A stretch of DNA of 64,000 bases from Zizania palustris. Lineage: Eukaryota > Streptophyta > Magnoliopsida > Poales > Poaceae. Positions 42,412 through 54,732 of the stretch are shown here, in pieces. Location: contig JAAALK010000289.1 of the NCBI GenBank assembly GCA_019279435.1, positions 33,237,067 through 33,301,066 on the forward strand. The letters run 5' to 3'. Position 1 is the first letter of the stretch, and every line of letters starts with the position of its first letter. The notes below the pieces were generated by a model. It was not told where the DNA came from and did not search any database. It was given only the letters and a program-made list of their open reading frames with translations. Position numbers and translations under genes: made by a program.

Positions 42412-43584
42412 GGGGGAGCTGATTTTAATTGTCTTGCATATGCTCATTATGTGTGGAATTGCACTTACATCTTTTGCTATTATATGCCTGCTTTTAATTC
42501 AAAGAAATCATGTCAGCTCAGCTCTATGAAATATGTCTGGAACATTGATTGTGCATGATGTTTTATTTTCTAAAATCAAAATTTGCTCACCGCACAATCT
42601 TGTATCTAGCTTGTTTAGGCTGGACTGCTTTTAGCTATCTTTTATCTACTTGACAGCAAGAAACTGTTCCTCGGATGCTAAAATTTGCAACTTGAAAAAT
42701 TGTGTTCTTTATTCATGGATATTCACCAAAATATTTCATTTATCTGAATCAAAATCAAAAATCCATGATTTGTCTGGTTTAAATGAAAAGATCCAGGAGG
42801 GTTTGTTTGTCGCACTACTCTATTCTAGACTGCTTACCATTGCACTTTGGTCTGAACTGGAATAGTGTAGTGTATACCAAAATCACCGCCTTAAGCTTCA
42901 GATGGCTTTCATGCCTAGGCTTGGCCTGATTGGAAAGTATAAGGTGGACAAATAAATAACCCCTGGCATTAAGAAAAAGAACAACAAAATTAATTGATCA
43001 TCAAGTTTGCTTTCACAGCTCCTTTTGAACAAGACTTGTCTGTCTAGGGTAGAATTTGTTAGCTTTGCGCAGTCCTTGCCTTCACATGTCTAGCTGCTTT
43101 GATTAAGTGGTGATGCTTTCACTTCAAAATGACAAAATCACATGCCATCATCTTGATTCACAGATTGTTAAATTGAGCTGAGCCCATGATCATTTGTGTT
43201 AATTTTGGCATATTTTTGCATTATATGTCTTTGCAATTCTATTCATTTCGCAGCTTTGCATCTTTTGAATGCTCCTTGATGCTTGCATTGCCAAAGGGGG
43301 AGAGATTTTGCTATGTTCTCTGCTGCAAGAAGGCATTATTTCTAAAGGGGGAGAGATTTTTGTCATAAAGGGGGAGAAAAATTTGCTCAACTCAGGGGGA
43401 GTTTTTATCCAAAGGGAGTTTTGCCGAAGGGGCTTTTACTCTTTTACAAAGGGGGAGAAAAATTCTTCTGTCAAGTGACATGCTTTGGCTCTTTTCTGAG
43501 TTTTTATGGTCACTTGTGTGCTAAAAGTTTTTCATTTTTCTTGAACTTCAATTTGGTTGTCAATGCACTCATCAAGGGGGAGAT
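42412..43584 (+). other. Sirevirus 3' internal region with repeated polypurine tracts
   Basis: 1.17 kb without a supportable gene. Starting at the pol stop (GAGGGGGAGC at 42412) and especially from 43295 to 43584, the motif AAGGGGGAG occurs again and again (about 43295, 43345, 43369, 43397, 43450, 43574). The last one, AAGGGGGAG at 43574-43582, is next to the LTR and is the likely functional polypurine tract. No env-like frame is visible, unlike SIRE1 of soybean. Confidence 0.85.
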
Positions 43585-45599
43585 TGAGAAACCAAGGGTG
43601 GTTTCGGTGTATGTGATGAGTGATTGACAGGATTATTTACCCTCTGTTCGAAGGGTACCTCCGGAGGGGCTTCGGAGGTGGTACCTCCGAAGGGTGTTCG
43701 GAGGTGTGTCACCGAAGGGTGTTCGGTGTTTGATTGCTGCAGCTGTGCAGCGGAGTGTACCTGTCGGAGGGGTCCGGCAGTACGCGATGACTAGGTTTGT
43801 ACCGAAGGCTTCGGTACTTTGGGCGGTACACCGGAGTGTGTGCCGAAGGTTGCTAACCCGGAGAGGTCTCCGGAGTACTGGATACACTTGTTTGCTTGTC
43901 TGTGGTGCGCAGGGACTTCGGAGGCGACGGACAGGGTTCGAGCCAGGTGAACTTGGGTCAAGCGGGTGGTTTGATGCCAAGGGAGCGGGGAGCTCCGTCA
44001 CGGTGGCTGCGAAGGTGGTCCGGGTCGGTCCTCGGGTCGAGGCGTGCCAGGTGAAGGCAGAGAGTGCGGAGCGTGGCTCCGGCTGAAGGTACTCCGAGAC
44101 AAAGTCCTCGGAGGTGAGGCACTTCGAAGGTACTCCGAATGGAGTGACTTCGGAGTTGGTGGAACAAAGTCCTCTGCGGAGGCAAGGAGTTCGAAGTGTG
44201 CTCCGGAGGGAGACACTCGAAGGTGGCCCGACGAAGGTCTCAGAAGTCGAGGTGCATCGAAGGCATGGTCCGGGTAAGGCTCGTCGTGGAGTGTGCTCGG
44301 GGAGAGGCACTGCGACGGTGTGCTCATGGAATGCTTCATGCGAAGGCCTTGGACGAAGGAGGGACTTCGAAGGGTGGTACTCCGAAGGTGGGGCTTCGGA
44401 GTGTGAAGGACTTCGGAGCGAGGCTAGCTCCGGAGTGAGGTTGACTTGAGGTGCTTCGGCCATGCATGGCTTCGGTACACGGACGGACGGTGTTCGAGCT
44501 CGGAGTAGCTGCGAAGCCGTGGTGATCCACTCCGGAGGTGGTGGTGCGGAGGCCCAAGGGCTTTGACGGCTTCGGCTCAAAACCGTCACTGTATCGGAGG
44601 TCTACTTCGGCGGAGCGAAGGCCAACAGGCTGCAGGCTTCTCGCCGAAGCTTCCGCACCCCTCGCGTGCGAAGGGAGGTTCCAGAAGTCAACTCTGTAAA
44701 GGCTGACACTGTCTGTTCTGAAAAAGGCTGACACTGTCCCCTCTGCAGCTGACAGAGAAGCCTCCAAAATAAAGGTGGACTACCTTTTGTACCCCTTAGT
44801 TCTGTAGAGACAAAATGGATGTAAACCCTAGGGGTAAAGTAGTCACTTCCTTAGGATGAAGCCGTGGGCTATAAATATGGGGGCTCGGTAGGTAACATTT
44901 AACACTTTGAGCATTTACTGTTGAGCTCCTGTAGACAGACCTCGCTGTATTCATTCTGAGTTCATTTTATTCAGTGTTCCTTGTTCAAGCGGCGAAGCCC
45001 TGCTTCTTTGTGCTTTTGCTTGAGCTCGTGTTGCATACCTCGCTAGTCTTTAGTTCACCGAAGCCTGTCTTGGCGAAGGGTGTTTTTCTCGCGAAGTGTG
45101 CTTTTCAGTGTGCTGTCGCTCTGTGTAACACGAGGCAAGACCTCGCTGCTTACTAGCGAAGCCCTGATCTTTTCCCGTAGTGCTTCTTGTGTCGAAGCCC
45201 TTAGCGAAGTCCGTTGTGTGTGCGTGTAGACCTTCGGGTACGAAGCCCAGCACCCGTTGCTGTCGCCAAGTACTTGGTCGAAGTCCTCAGAGGGCTGACC
45301 ACTCTTGCGAAGGGTGAAGTGCGAAGCCTGCTCGAAGCACCTTGTGTGCGGAGCCTGCACTGACTTAGCAGAGTAGGTTTTCGAGGGTTGTAAGTGGAGC
45401 GAAGTCTTCTTGACTTCGAACTTTTGCCTCTCCGAAGCCTGTGTTCGAAGGTGTCGAAGTACCTCCGAACCAGACCTTCGAAGGCTGTGTTCGAAGCCTG
45501 TTCCGCAGAAGACAGAACAGAACCGAAGGCTAAGTTTTTAGCCCGAAATTTTAAAAGCTCCCATTCACCCCCCCTCTGGTCGCCGTTTCCGGTCCAACA
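43585..45599 (+). repeat. 3' LTR of the Sirevirus element
   Basis: 2015 bp. I found no difference from the 5' LTR. It ends CCAACA followed by the CTAAT duplication. Confidence 0.95.
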
Positions 45600-46379
45600 C
45601 TAATGGCTACTGATCTAGTGATGGGTAGTAACTATTACTCATCACTGATGATGTCTATGGCTAGGTAAATAAGCGGTCCTTGAAGTGAATCGACATGCTT
45701 TTAGTTGGCACAAACCTAATCATAGCCTCTCACCATGTGCCGTTGTCGCCTCTTCGTCATGCTCTTCACTAGCATTACCATGGTCTGCTCTGCTTTGGCC
45801 ATCCGTTCAGTCCCCGTGACCTCCATTCTGTCATGCGTGGCCGGCCTCCATTTTGGCATCCATTCCATTGCGCGTGGCCGATCCTACTCATCGCCACCTC
45901 GGTTGGATACTCCTCCTCATCCTCGTAAGGTCCTCCTCCTCTAAATATATGGATATGTGAATATGTGGAAATGTGATGGAATGAGGATATTTTATAGAAA
46001 TATTTGCTCAATGAAGATGATGCTATTTGTGAAATATGAGGATGTGTGTGAAATTTAGGTTCATTATATGCTAATATTATTATTCCTACATTTTATTCAT
46101 ACAATATTCTTTCATTACGTACCTTTCATAGTTTCATTACACGCTTACTATTATTATTGCATAGTATTGTTTCTTAATGAATTAGTTGTCACACATACAT
46201 ATGAATTAAATTGTAGCCTATTGGTAAGGAGACCATTAAGTTGGCAGCCCGACATCTGAGAGCAATCATGTTCAACATATATTAGGTTACATTCATATGC
46301 TATTATTGTATTTTTTTCATCGTTTCAAATATAGGGCATGGAAAGTAGGTGAATCCTTATGGTATCAACTTATATTCTT

Positions 46380-46700
46380 GACAATTGTCTCATAAAGATC
46401 AATCATCTAGTCAATGAGAGACATTACCCGATTTATACATTGTACATTGTTTATATTTTTTGTGTGGTAATAAATCTAACAAACTGATGTAATATTATCT
46501 TATTGTTTTAGTTTTTATAAAAAATATTTGACGATATCAATAAATCTATAGATGGATAGTGCTACCTAATTACTGGTTTTGGCCAATTTTTTTTGAGATA
46601 ACACGTTAGAAGTTGACACAATATACGCCTTCCATTTCAACATTAACAATGGTGCATTTGAGGTTGACATGTGTATGTGGTGTAAACCTAGGAGGAGTAC
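46380..46700 (+). pseudogene. Deleted relic of the B3-domain gene in CACTA #3
   Basis: Sequences at 46395-46550 match 7660-7815 of CACTA #1 (for example 'aaagatcaatcatctagt', 'gatatcaataa'). Right after that, 46548-46660 matches 8575-8690 (for example 'ggttttggccaa', 'gccttccatttcaacat'). About 0.75 kb between is missing, which removes most of both B3 domains. Stops occur throughout. Confidence 0.65.
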
Positions 46701-47350
46701 AAGGTGATCATAAAAGGGATTACAATACTAGATATGTACATCCTTCATCACTTTGTGGTGGATAGACAAAGATAATCTCTGCATTGTATATTCATAAGAG
46801 CTTGAGTAGTGTTTTGTAAAAATTCTCATTGTCTACCTACCATCAATTGATTAAGGTTCTACATATCTAGTTTTGCATCATCTTTTATTGTTACATTGTA
46901 CTCCTCTTTAGCCATGCAATTTCTTTGAGATAACGCATTAAAAATTAATATATGTGATACTAATTTGGTTATTAATTTTCTATGACGAATTTTCCGTGTT
47001 CTGTTATGGATTGTCTGTGATATGCTTTGGATGTCAGATGTGTTGGCTGCCAAATCCTGGCTTTGATCAAGATACAACCTAAAAACTTTTTTTTAAAAGA
47101 CCATACTATTAATGACGAATAACAATAATCAACCGTCACTAAAGTGTTATTTAGTAACGGATAACATTATAACATGTCACTAAAAAGTAATAGCAGGTGA
47201 GCCAATATATACGCCCCATTTAGTGATGGGTGAATACTATCGCCCGTCATTAAAGGTTACATCAATGACATGATAAGTGTAATGAGAGACTTGTCCACCA
47301 TTAATAAATGTTATTACCCGTCACTAATGAAGTTTTCTGTGGTATTGTAC

Positions 47351-48357
47351 TTCAAAGGGAAGTAGTAAATCTACTATAGATCTGATTTCAAGTGAATTTT
47401 ACGGAGTGGAACATATTTTAGTAGAGTGAAGTAGTCTCAAACATATCCTAAATATATAAAACAAGATCTCAAATGTTTATATTTTGATGAAATAAATATA
47501 TGTGTCAAATGAGCCCTACTAATAATTTTTTGTTTATCCCATCCTACTTATATCTCTCCAACAATTTTATTTTGCTAATCTCATCCCAACCAAACACATA
47601 AACGAATCATCTCATCTCTAAAAACGTAACATAGATTGCATTGCCCCATCTAATATTGTCCTAAAACCAAACCGACCTAATAGTATAAGTTGGCATGAGA
47701 GAAATCTGAGATATATGCGGCTTCCACCAAGTTGCAAATTTTATATTCGTGGTGTGTAGGAAATTCATACCGATTCTTAAAGTACATCAGATGAGATCAT
47801 CATCGATCAGGTAGATCTAGGATATGATAGCTCCAGCAGATCCACGCAGTGGAATGAGTTGTTCACCCCATTTCCATAAAGCGTAGAGAAAGGTTGGGCA
47901 TGAAATGGCAGATAGATGAGGCTCTGTACATGTCAAGAGAACAATTGGTCAAAAAGATGGGCTCAGTTAGTCAGTTTGCTCTTGAGGTTCAGAGAGCTAG
48001 GGTTCCAGATGCATGCAACATCTATCATAGTTGAGTTGTCGAGCTCGAATTATTTCGGCCGCATTTTCCTCGGTGCCTCCAATGAATCGTGTAGCTATCA
48101 AAAAGTAATCTTGGGAACTGTAGCTATCATGATTCCTGACTCATCTCTTATCTGTACTTTGGTACCTCTCTCAGCATTCATACTGGTTTGTTGTATTGAT
48201 TCCTTGTTTCTTCTCTTAAAAAGCTACACATCTCTCTCTATATATGAATTCGAGAACATATTTTCAAAAATTATATTAGTTTTTTTCATCTTTTTAGTTT
48301 TAGCTTTGTATATAAGTCCAAAACAACTTATATAAGAAATTTACCTACAAAAACATA
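47351..48357. other. Intergenic interval
   Basis: I see no supportable gene. A 139-codon frame (47916-48335) has a hydrophobic C-terminal half but no recognisable family. Confidence 0.4.
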
Positions 48358-48571
48358 CTCCCTCCGGTGTACAAATAATAATCGTTTTGGTATTTAGGTG
48401 AGAGTGTATAACCGAAGCATTTCTCCTCTTCTCTCAAAGAGTTAAACTTGGGTGACACCACTAGAATCTTGCCTTGATAACCAGTTAAGACAGTTTGCAT
48501 TTCTTTATTTAATATCACCTTGATATGTGTAATCCTATCTAAAACGACTAATATTTCTACAACAGAGGGAG
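48358..48571. mobile_element. Stowaway MITE
   Basis: It starts CTCCCTCCGGTGTAC after TA (48356-48357) and ends ACAGAGGGAG before TA (48572-48573). 214 bp. The inverted ends and TA duplication are canonical for Stowaway. Confidence 0.85.
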
Positions 48572-48573
48572 TA

Positions 48574-50835
48574 GGAAGTTTGGATACTAGGTATTAGGCC
48601 TAGAATTGAAGAGTTAGAATCTAATTTCATATAATAATGAAATTGATTTCATGGTTTAATCATCCAAACATGTTTTTTAATTAGTTCTTAGATTTTAATT
48701 TTATGAAATATCTAAATAAAAATATTGTATTTCAATTAAATTCCACACAATTCAATATTTTATAGAATTTAAAATGGATTCTAATTCTTTACCTAGGATA
48801 CAAACGAACCTTACATAAGAGTGCGTTTGGCAGGACTTCTGCTCCAACTTCTTTGTCCTGTGGAGTTGGAGTCAAACCAAACACTTTTTCTAAAGAGTAG
48901 ATTTTATTAAGAACACTTGAAGTGCTCCACTAGTTTCAGTTTGAATTACAAAACAGGCACTAAGAAAGAAATCAGATGTATTAACGTTTAACTCCTACCC
49001 ATATGAGGATGTACTTTGTTTTGCGAATTTACCTCTCAGACTGTCATTGGCCAGGCCTTAGCCACAAGTTGTAGTCATGCCAAATGCGCGGCCACAACTG
49101 CGGCTGGCACGGTTGCTGCGACGAGGTGGTAGGGAGGAACAGTGCAAGGGGTAAAACGTCAACAAGAGAGCTAGGACTTGAACTCTTATTAACTGTTGTA
49201 TTAGCCTATAGCTTCGTCCTGCACCTGCTATAGTGCAGCCCCCACATGACACAGGCTGAAAAAAAGAAGATTACTTCCTTAAGTAGTATTGTGACATTAT
49301 CGGTTGTTATCGGTTGTTTTAGGTGTTATCGGTTGTTTTAGGTGGCGTTTGGTTTAAAGAGTTAGGTGGAAGCGAGTGATTCTATTCCACTTTATATCTG
49401 TGTAGTTTTAGATTAATCGGAGGTACTCGACAACCAACTGCATGTTATTGGCCAGCCAAAAAGCAAAGTGGAACTCATCATAGACATCATACATTCAACA
49501 CAGAAAAGGTGGCTTTTACACAAGTGCAGATTACTGGGACACTAGGGGCACAGCATCATTCAACAAAGCCACTTCAATGATCAAACGAAAAAAATATTCC
49601 TCATCAAGACATGTAACAAAGATATCAATCGTACAACCACTCGTGCTGATCCACCATCCATGATAGTCTAGCCATCCACCCAGCATGATGGTGCAAACAT
49701 GTTTGTTTATCCATCAGAGATCACACAAAAGGATCTTTTCAGCAAAACAATAATGCCATGGAGAATTTTTTTCCTGAAAAGACATTGGGAGAGAGCTGGT
49801 ATGGAACTCCCAGCAAATCAACACACAGTAGCCTCTGATCTGTAGGCAGACTTTAAGGGCTAATGTATCATTTGTTCTTCCTAACATGGAGATGCCAGAT
49901 GAATCTGCATGTTCCTAGGTTTCATTTCCATTTTGTTCCTTATATGCATGCCTCTATCATGTGTGCTAGCAGGTCAAGACAGTGTGATTACAAAGCCTGT
50001 TAGCCTAGGTGAGAGAGCTCCACATACCACATTGGACAAAACTCATATAGACACGTAGCAAGGGAGCACACCCGCCTTTTGCAGCTTCGCCCATGCATGC
50101 TGAGTACCAATAAATGCATTGGTTGAAGCTGCAGCTGTCGTTAATGCCCCCTCTCACTGATGCAATCACAATTGCATTGGATATGTTCAGACTTCAGAGT
50201 GATTACAAAGACACTAGTGGATGCTTAGCCAAGATAGACAACCTTCGCTTTGACCTAAGATTGACACCTGAACATTGTTCACATGCATAATTGGCTCAAA
50301 CCATATGCACTTCTACACACGCTGGCGTGAAACAGACATCATATTAAGGCTGTAAAATTCCAGGAATGGCAGCACATGCGTACCCATTCAGGTTCACATC
50401 CTCTGCTGTGACATGCAAACAACACAAAATTGTCATGAATCGAGATGACGAGAAATTCAGTTTTTCTTGAAAGATAATAACAAAAATAAAACTGAACCTA
50501 GATATTGGCCGTCCAATTTCTGATCAGATGGAGCAGACAATGAAAGGCACTTCGCACCTGTTCAACTGGAAGTCAGAGGATCTCATTCCATTGATATTGA
50601 TACTCACCAGTTAATGGGTGTCTTTAGTGCATAATGGCATCATCTGTTATGTTCTTGGTATGGACATCTTACCAAACATTTGAAGGCATTTGGTAAGTGC
50701 CCTAAGCAATCCTCAACGATGAGGAAAAACCCAATGCAAACCACTGAACACACACTTGTCCTACCTGACCAAGTACTATCTAGCATCTCAACAACTATAT
50801 ATGCAACATATACTTAATTTGATACTACTTGTCTA
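48574..50835. other. Intergenic interval without a supportable gene
   Basis: Contains the fragments 'gtgcgtttggcaggactt' (about 48822) and 'ggcgtttggtttaaagag' (about 49343), which look like ends of common grass hAT-type MITEs. A small tandem duplication of 'gttatcggttgttttaggt' lies at about 49304-49342. No RNA gene or coding exon recognised. Confidence 0.4.
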
Positions 50836-51056
50836 CCTCCATTTTAATATATGATTTTGTTGACTTTTAGACATGTGTTTGACCATTCACCTTATTCAAA
50901 AATTTAGTGCAAATATGCAAAAGTATAAGTCATGCTTAAAGTACCTTTAATGATAAAACAAGTCGCAATATATTTATATAGTTTTTTTAATAAGACAAAT
51001 CACGAATGATCAAACACCATGTCTAAACATGTGTCATATATTAAAAAGGGAGGTAG
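50836..51056. mobile_element. Stowaway MITE
   Basis: It starts CTCCATTTTAATATATGA after TA (50834-50835), and the right end reads TCATATATTAAAAAGGGAGGTAG before TA (51057-51058). The arms remain alike for about 50 bp (both contain 'gacatgtgtttga'-type sequence). 221 bp. Confidence 0.8.
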
Positions 51057-51058
51057 TA

Positions 51059-53167
51059 CAATCATGCAGAATACCTTACCATATCTCATCCCTTCTTTTC
51101 AATGCTCAGAGCCTCATACAGCACTTGAAGGTTATCACTTATCACTATTCAACCGCTACCATGTCATTTGCACATAGTTTTCAGGCGATTTTTTATGTTC
51201 ATCGATAACAATTCAAAAGAAAATCTAATATGAATATTCTGAAATGATCAATAATATGCAACACTGGCAGCATCTGAGTATTTACAGAAGTATGTCAAGA
51301 ACATTAGGAAACACTTTTTTTCCATTTTTATAACAGGAAATGCAAACCAAACAATTTTAATTTTGTTTTATGTTTCCCGCTACGATTCTTTAAGGTTTAT
51401 GAAGCAGATTGGAAATGAATTTTGCCCCAAAATGCCCAGTACAAGAATGTAATGTATGACACTACGACGAAAATATTCCATCATTTGTCTAAAATCAAAA
51501 CAAGTGTAATATGATGATTAATGCCTTCTAAAAATTCAGTATAGAAAGTCATAGCAAATCCTGAAGTTTAGAGCCTAATTTTGAATATTAAATTAGGGTT
51601 TTCGTCGTTTTTTTGGCAGTTTTGTCTTTTGGACCATTTCGAATACAAATATAAAACTGATACCCTAAAATGGTTTTCATTGCAAAGAAGTTAGGCACCG
51701 AGACATGTGACCGAAGCAATAAAAAATAATTTTAGGATATGACTTTTATAGTTTTGTTCTTAGCGGTCCAAAAGCCAATGCTGAAAATTAGAAAATGAAG
51801 AAAAAATTCAATAAATCAATTCTAAAATTATGTTGTAAAATTCAAATATACCATGGCTTATAAATCACAGCTCAACCAAGCACATATATAGAAAGGAAAC
51901 AAAAGAAGACAAAAACGTAGTAGCTTCACATAAATATTGAAGTACATCCAATTGAGCTACCAACTGTTTGGAGCTAGATTATCACTTTACTTTGATATTA
52001 AAAAAGATAACTTGATTGAAATACTTATCAAACAAGCACTAGCAAGAGACTACATCATTGTTGTGCTTAATAATAATAACATATCTAATGCTACTTAAGG
52101 CAAATGCTATGGCACATTTGGCAGGACTATCCACCAAGACCACCATGTGTTACCAAGCAAGCAAATGATAACAAAAGAACATATATTTTTTACATCTGTT
52201 TGGACAGACAATGTTAGGCGACTGGTAAATTGACATCACTACCACCCCAGGGAATAAAAGATAGATCACACAAACTCAAAGAATGAGTACATATAATAAT
52301 TTTGCAAAAAGCGATGTGACGACATTCATGTTAGTATCTATCGTCCAGAAGCACAAAAACTTTAACACTTGTTAGCTTATTTTGTAGATGCACTGAATTT
52401 TCTAACCTGCCAGTCACAAAGTGCCCCAGTTGATCTTATAGGTACATCATGTATCACCAGAAGTTTGATAGAAACATGTGTGAATTTCCCCTCAATCTAA
52501 AGTCAATTTTCCTGATCACATTTGAACTAGAATATTAAGTGCCCTATCAAAATTAATAAATTATACATCCTCCACATGTAGGACATGCATGCCATGCATT
52601 TGTTCACTAAGAAGAGGACTAAGTGCATAGCATGTTTTTCCTTAGGGGAGAAGACAACAAGCTGGTAGGCTGATTTTACATGCAACAAAACTACATACTT
52701 TTGCCCTGCTAGAGAATGATGAGCTTTAGTCTTACCTCATAAGTCATAACCTAAAGTCAAATGACATATACCTAAGCTTTTATGCCTTTTAGTGGATAAG
52801 ACAAAGCACACCAGTCAGTACAGTTACTAGAGCCAATGAAATTCACAGTTTGATACTTTTCTGGATGCTAATATCAACGGCTCAACACCATTATAATGCA
52901 GTAATGCCTTTACATCTCCAATGGTGAACAGACTTTTACACTTGTCATTTGCTTTGGGCCTAATATAATAAACTGCGTCCTCAGGGTTATCTATGAAAGA
53001 TTGAAAGTTTTGAATGTGAAAATATAATAATCCGAGAAGAACACAATCATTCATCTGACTTATATCGTACTGAAGTTTAACAAGTGCCAACTTACATAGT
53101 AACTACTGTCTGTTTTTATCTGATTCTTCCATCATGAAAAGAAAACTTACTAACAGAATATAGAGCA
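51059..53167. other. Region downstream of the zinc-finger gene, no further gene supported
   Basis: AT-rich, probably the 3' UTR and intergenic DNA of the minus-strand zinc-finger gene. A minus-strand frame at 53090-52827 (87 codons, containing DAVYYIRPKANDKCKSLF) looks protein-like but I cannot assign it. It could be a relic exon or an alternative 3' exon. Confidence 0.4.
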
Positions 53168-54732
53168 TTAGGACTGTGATGATGAACTTCTGTTCTGTCC
53201 ACTGCTCAAATCCAGTACATCAAGTGATCGAAATGGAGGCCGCTGTCCAAATTTCAACAGATGTGCAACTTCATAAACTGGGCGAAGTTCTAAGATTGCT
53301 TGAACATCTAGGTAGGAATCACATGCGAAACACCAGACTGACAGATCACTGCAATGGGTTATGTACATGTTACTAAGTAACAGTAATAAAATCATGTAGA
53401 TATACTACAACATAGGAAGATGTGCATTGTACAGCTTGGCCATGAAAGCAGCAACACAAGAGAGAGATGCAGGATGTTGCAACTTGCAAGTTAAACAACT
53501 TTATGAAGAGAAATTAATATGTACATAATAATCTTATATTTAAAACACATTTTAATTATCTTTGCTCTTTTGTATAATTTTGTAAAATAGTTTACTACTG
53601 CAGACATAAACCAGCAGAATCGTATAATTGGCTGCTGCTCTAAATGTGGTTTTTCTGTTAAGAAGCAATGTATGCAGGTGTAAACCATCACAGTTCAAGA
53701 GTCTAGTGAAGGGTAAAATCATTCATTGTTCTAACAGTTCAAACTTAATCAGGTGACAATTCGATTTAAACTCAGTGCACCGAGTATTGACAATGCAGAT
53801 GCATGATCTTACAACGAACCAATGGAAGTTCTACGATCAAAAGGGACATTAATCAAATGCAATTTTAATAATTACCTGAAGCTGAGGGCAAGACAATGTC
53901 CTGTTTCTTGATAATGGTACAACATATGCTTGTTGATGAAACGACTGCAAAGGACATCTTTGCAGATCAAGCATAACCAGTTTTCACTAGGATGATGACA
54001 TCTGCACAGAGAAATGCTCATAAATGGTTATAACTTATAAGAATTGCCTTGAATTTTGAGGTTGAGAACATGCATTCACTGGGATTCAACAAAGATCATG
54101 TTTGTCAGTCACCAAGCAAAGCTTTGTAGTTACAGATTTTTCAACTGATAATTTTTCCATCATGTAAAATATTGGGTGCCATAAGGTAACTTCAATGTCA
54201 GGGGCTGTAGAGTCTAGGCAAATTGCCAAGTTCTGGGATTGATCCAGTTGTGTTCTGGTGCTGGTGAGATTATTGTGAGAACAACCCACATGTATATGGT
54301 ACCACAATTTCTCCAAACCCTGAGCAAAAGATACACTGTAAACGGTTTGTCTAACATTTTCAGATACGAGTCAAAGCACTAAAACATTCTCTTTACTGGG
54401 CAAAACAGAACCATCTCATCGTTCATGCCAAAATTGAATTCGGGGGCTGCTACGAGTTTGAGATTTTTATTCTCAACACCCACATCACGAACGAGCAGAG
54501 GAACCACAACAACAAACCCTAACAATCAGCAATGGCGACACACTGACACAGGATCCCAACACTAAATCACAGGTTTCGAGCAGCGACTTGGGGCAAACCT
54601 GGAGCACGGCGAGTCAGGCGGCGGCACGTGCGCGAGGTCGTCGGCGCCGGCGTGGGGCATGGTGGGGAGGTGCGGGCAGCTGGTCCGCGCCTCCACCCAC
54701 CCCGCCGCGGCACCGCACAGATCGAAATCCAT
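53168..54732 (-). CDS. UBP-type zinc-finger protein, 146 aa
   Basis: Three exons on the minus strand: 54732-54599, 54001-53876 and 53348-53168 (134+126+181 nt, stop TAA). All introns are GT...AG and the frame is kept. The protein begins MDFDLCGAAAGWVEARTSC. It consists almost entirely of one ZnF-UBP domain: C19/H21, C43-x2-C46, C55-x2-C58, C63, H70/H74, H80 and C93-x2-C96, in a WLCLICKDVLCSR...GHCLALSFSDLSVWCFACDSYL context. A Ser-rich tail ends it. Such fingers bind the free C-terminal Gly-Gly of ubiquitin in deubiquitinases and HDAC6; this protein has no catalytic domain, so a ubiquitin-binding adaptor role is an inference. The gene is divergent from RPS29 with 524 bp between the ATGs. The ATG chosen is the first that gives a short clean N-terminus; an upstream in-frame Met exists in the same exon. 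Confidence 0.85.

Larger units (their letters stand above)
34702..45599 (+). mobile_element. Complete Ty1/copia LTR retrotransposon, Sirevirus type (10.9 kb)
   Basis: LTRs are 2015 bp each (34702-36716, 43585-45599), TG...CA, with CTAAT duplication. The primer-binding site is TGGTATCAGAGC. The integrase precedes reverse transcriptase, which defines Ty1/copia. A large gag with two zinc knuckles and a coiled coil, long CpG-rich LTRs and repeated AAGGGGGAG tracts before the 3' LTR match the Sirevirus (SIRE/Maximus/Opie) group. The LTRs look identical by eye and all shadow frames in them translate identically, so this is the youngest insertion in the window. No env-like frame is seen after pol. 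Confidence 0.95.
34464..47347 (+). mobile_element. CACTA element #3, non-autonomous, split by a Sirevirus insertion
   Basis: The left end is CACTACCACAAAACCAG and the right end is the reverse complement of CAATACCACAGAAAACT. A TAC duplication flanks it (34461-34463 and 47348-47350). Subterminal repeats of GTCACTAA/TTAGTGA type are at 34485-34700 and 47095-47335. Past the Sirevirus, the promoter-like leader recurs at about 45660-45720. Without the insertion the element is about 2 kb. Its inner part (about 46380-46700) is a deleted version of the B3 gene in CACTA #1. Confidence 0.8.

Noticed and set aside
42412..43584. Env-like gene of the Sirevirus
   Set aside because: Only short frames exist and no transmembrane or coiled-coil pattern is visible. 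The region is better explained by repeated polypurine tracts.
47916..48335. 139-codon plus-strand open frame with hydrophobic end
   Set aside because: AT-rich hydrophobic stretches arise by chance; there is no promoter, homology or exon structure to support it.
52827..53090. Independent small gene on the minus strand
   Set aside because: Protein-like in part, but there is no homology I can name and no clear splice sites. It is noted only as part of the interval downstream of the zinc-finger gene.
54086..54316. 76-codon minus-strand frame between exons 1 and 2 of the zinc-finger gene
   Set aside because: It lies in intron 1. Joining exon 1 directly to exon 2 gives a perfect zinc-finger frame, so this frame is not needed.
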